From contig NZ_WTYC01000012.1 of NCBI RefSeq assembly GCF_009827325.1, forward strand, positions 1 through 64,000: a DNA stretch of 64,000 nt, given 5' to 3'. Shown one piece after another: positions 63,253-64,000 of the stretch (positions within the stretch are counted from its first letter, which is position 1; each line of letters opens with the position of its first letter). Source of the stretch: Qipengyuania vulgaris (GTDB lineage Bacteria > Pseudomonadota > Alphaproteobacteria > Sphingomonadales > Sphingomonadaceae). A model generated the notes under the pieces. That model was not told the DNA's origin and did not search any database. It saw only the letters and a program-made list of their open reading frames with translations. Position numbers and translations under genes: made by a program.

Positions 63253-63991
63253 AGCCATCAAGCGTTCTTTGCTATGGTATCGGCGTAGACAGCACCGCCC
63301 TGCTGATCGAGCTGGCAAATCGCGAGGCCCCCGATCTCGTCCTCACCGCGGACACCGGCGCGGAGAAAATCGAGATCTACGCCTTCCAAGAAATCATGGG
63401 CGCTGGATGGCGGAGCGCTCCATCGCGTACGAAGTCGTGCGCTACGAGGCCAAGCGCTCCAAGAACTGGCCGCCATATCGCGACCTCACGGAATTGCTCT
63501 TAACCAACGGGTGCCCCCCATCGATCGCCTTCGAGCGGCACAGTTGCAGTCTCGAATACAAGGCCGCCCCGCAGGAAGCCTTCAACAAGCCCTGGCAACC
63601 AGCCATCGACGCCTGGGCGGAAGGCGCCAAGGTTGTGCGCTACATCGGTTACGATGCGTCACCGCGTGACGGACAACGAAACCCGACGAGGTCCGCGCAC
63701 TATCCGCTGAATGGCTGCGCACGATCGTTCTGATCGGGGCGCGCGGCGCCGCGGCTCAAGACGGTAGAGGGATTATAGCGGAAGTCGACAAAGACGCGGC
63801 CCGGACGAATGACCGATTTCATCCACGGCGAAGCGCTCCTCGAAGAGGCCGAGATTAATCGCATCATCGAGAGCGCCCCGTCCGACCTGGTCGCCTTCCA
63901 GGAGCGCGCCGCGCAGCAACCCGTCGAAGCTCGCGAACCGATGTCGACCTGGCTCGAGCGGTTCCACGCACAGGAGATCCACCATGCCTGA
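63249..63991 (+). pseudogene. Degraded second PP-loop (PAPS reductase-like) gene
   Basis: Pieces of a PP-loop enzyme are visible in several frames. Frame 0: GTG start, VLCYGIGVDSTALLIELANRE and LTADTGAEKIEIYAF. Frame 2: MAERSIAYEVVRYEAKRSKNWPPY, then NGCPPSIAFERHSC and GYDASPRDGQR. Frame 1: KPDEVRALSAEWLRTIVLI. Frame 2 again: APRLKTVEGL, an in-frame TAG at 63776-63778, then RKSTKTRPGRMTDFIHGEALL to the stop at 63989-63991. About 50 residues with the expected Cys pair are missing near 63675. Frameshifts, a deletion and an amber stop make it dead. The frame at 63809-63991 is only its C-terminal tail. Confidence 0.75.
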
Positions 63992-64000
63992 CATGCTTGT
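63984..64000 (+). CDS. Start of next gene, cut by the window edge
   Basis: ATGCCTGACATGCTT encodes MPDML and continues past the window. It overlaps the stop of the degraded PP-loop frame by 8 bp and has AGGAG about 8 nt upstream (CACAGGAGATCCACC). Only the first residues are visible, so no product can be named. Confidence 0.5.

Noticed and set aside
63809-63991. Separate 60-residue gene
   Set aside because: In frame with and continuous with the degraded PP-loop gene after its TAG codon, so it is that gene's C-terminal tail.

Overview
The window reads as part of a large plasmid (or plasmid-derived replicon) from a GC-rich alphaproteobacterium, most likely a sphingomonad such as an Erythrobacter or Novosphingobium relative. 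The evidence is an iteron-type origin with repA and divergent parAB, two palindromic parS-like sites, and a long co-directional block of plasmid 'dark matter' genes: a strawberry-notch helicase/methyltransferase, a giant ParB-like protein, an ArdC-like antirestriction protein, a PAPS-reductase-like PP-loop enzyme and several conserved hypotheticals. An alphaproteobacterial-type LexA box (GAAC-N7-GAAC) supports the taxonomic reading. All names come from reading motifs by eye; no database search was run.

Layout. (1) 0.2-9.7 kb: a compact defence operon, with vsr divergent from a 5-methylcytosine methyltransferase, a MORC-type GHKL ATPase, a Z1-domain P-loop protein, a PD-(D/E)XK protein and an AIPR protein; the five co-directional genes overlap end to end. 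(2) 10.0-13.9 kb: a GNAT acetyltransferase and a complete two-gene Hachiman system (hamA, hamB) with visibly lower GC. (3) 14.3-22.0 kb: two separate pairs of overlapping tyrosine recombinase genes. The second pair runs straight into a HigB/HigA-type toxin-antitoxin pair, and a membrane protein plus a secreted protein lie between the pairs. (4) 22.4-40.6 kb: a stress and membrane region with ohr/ohrR, a K+ channel, TetR, MscS, a phospholipase D protein and an RND efflux operon that includes a patatin lipoprotein. It also holds many broken genes: PhyH dioxygenase, an RND fragment, a histidine kinase remnant, an SDR remnant, NDH-2 and a CPBP protease. (5) 40.7-47.2 kb: a tyrosine recombinase with an altered active site, a winged-helix-like protein, parB, parS sites, parA, iterons and repA. 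(6) 47.6-64.0 kb: the plasmid backbone operon(s), in which several genes are preceded by the same G-rich purine block and a Shine-Dalgarno sequence.

How the parts work together. repA, the iterons and parABS replicate and segregate the replicon. The paired recombinases probably brought in or shuffle the cargo. The MORC-Z1-AIPR operon and Hachiman protect the host against phage, while the ArdC-like protein would protect the plasmid from restriction on entry. The RND/Ohr/MscS/channel genes look like envelope and oxidative stress cargo that is partly decaying. Four genes share the same lesion, apparent loss of one base in a G or C run, so sequencing error must be weighed against real decay.
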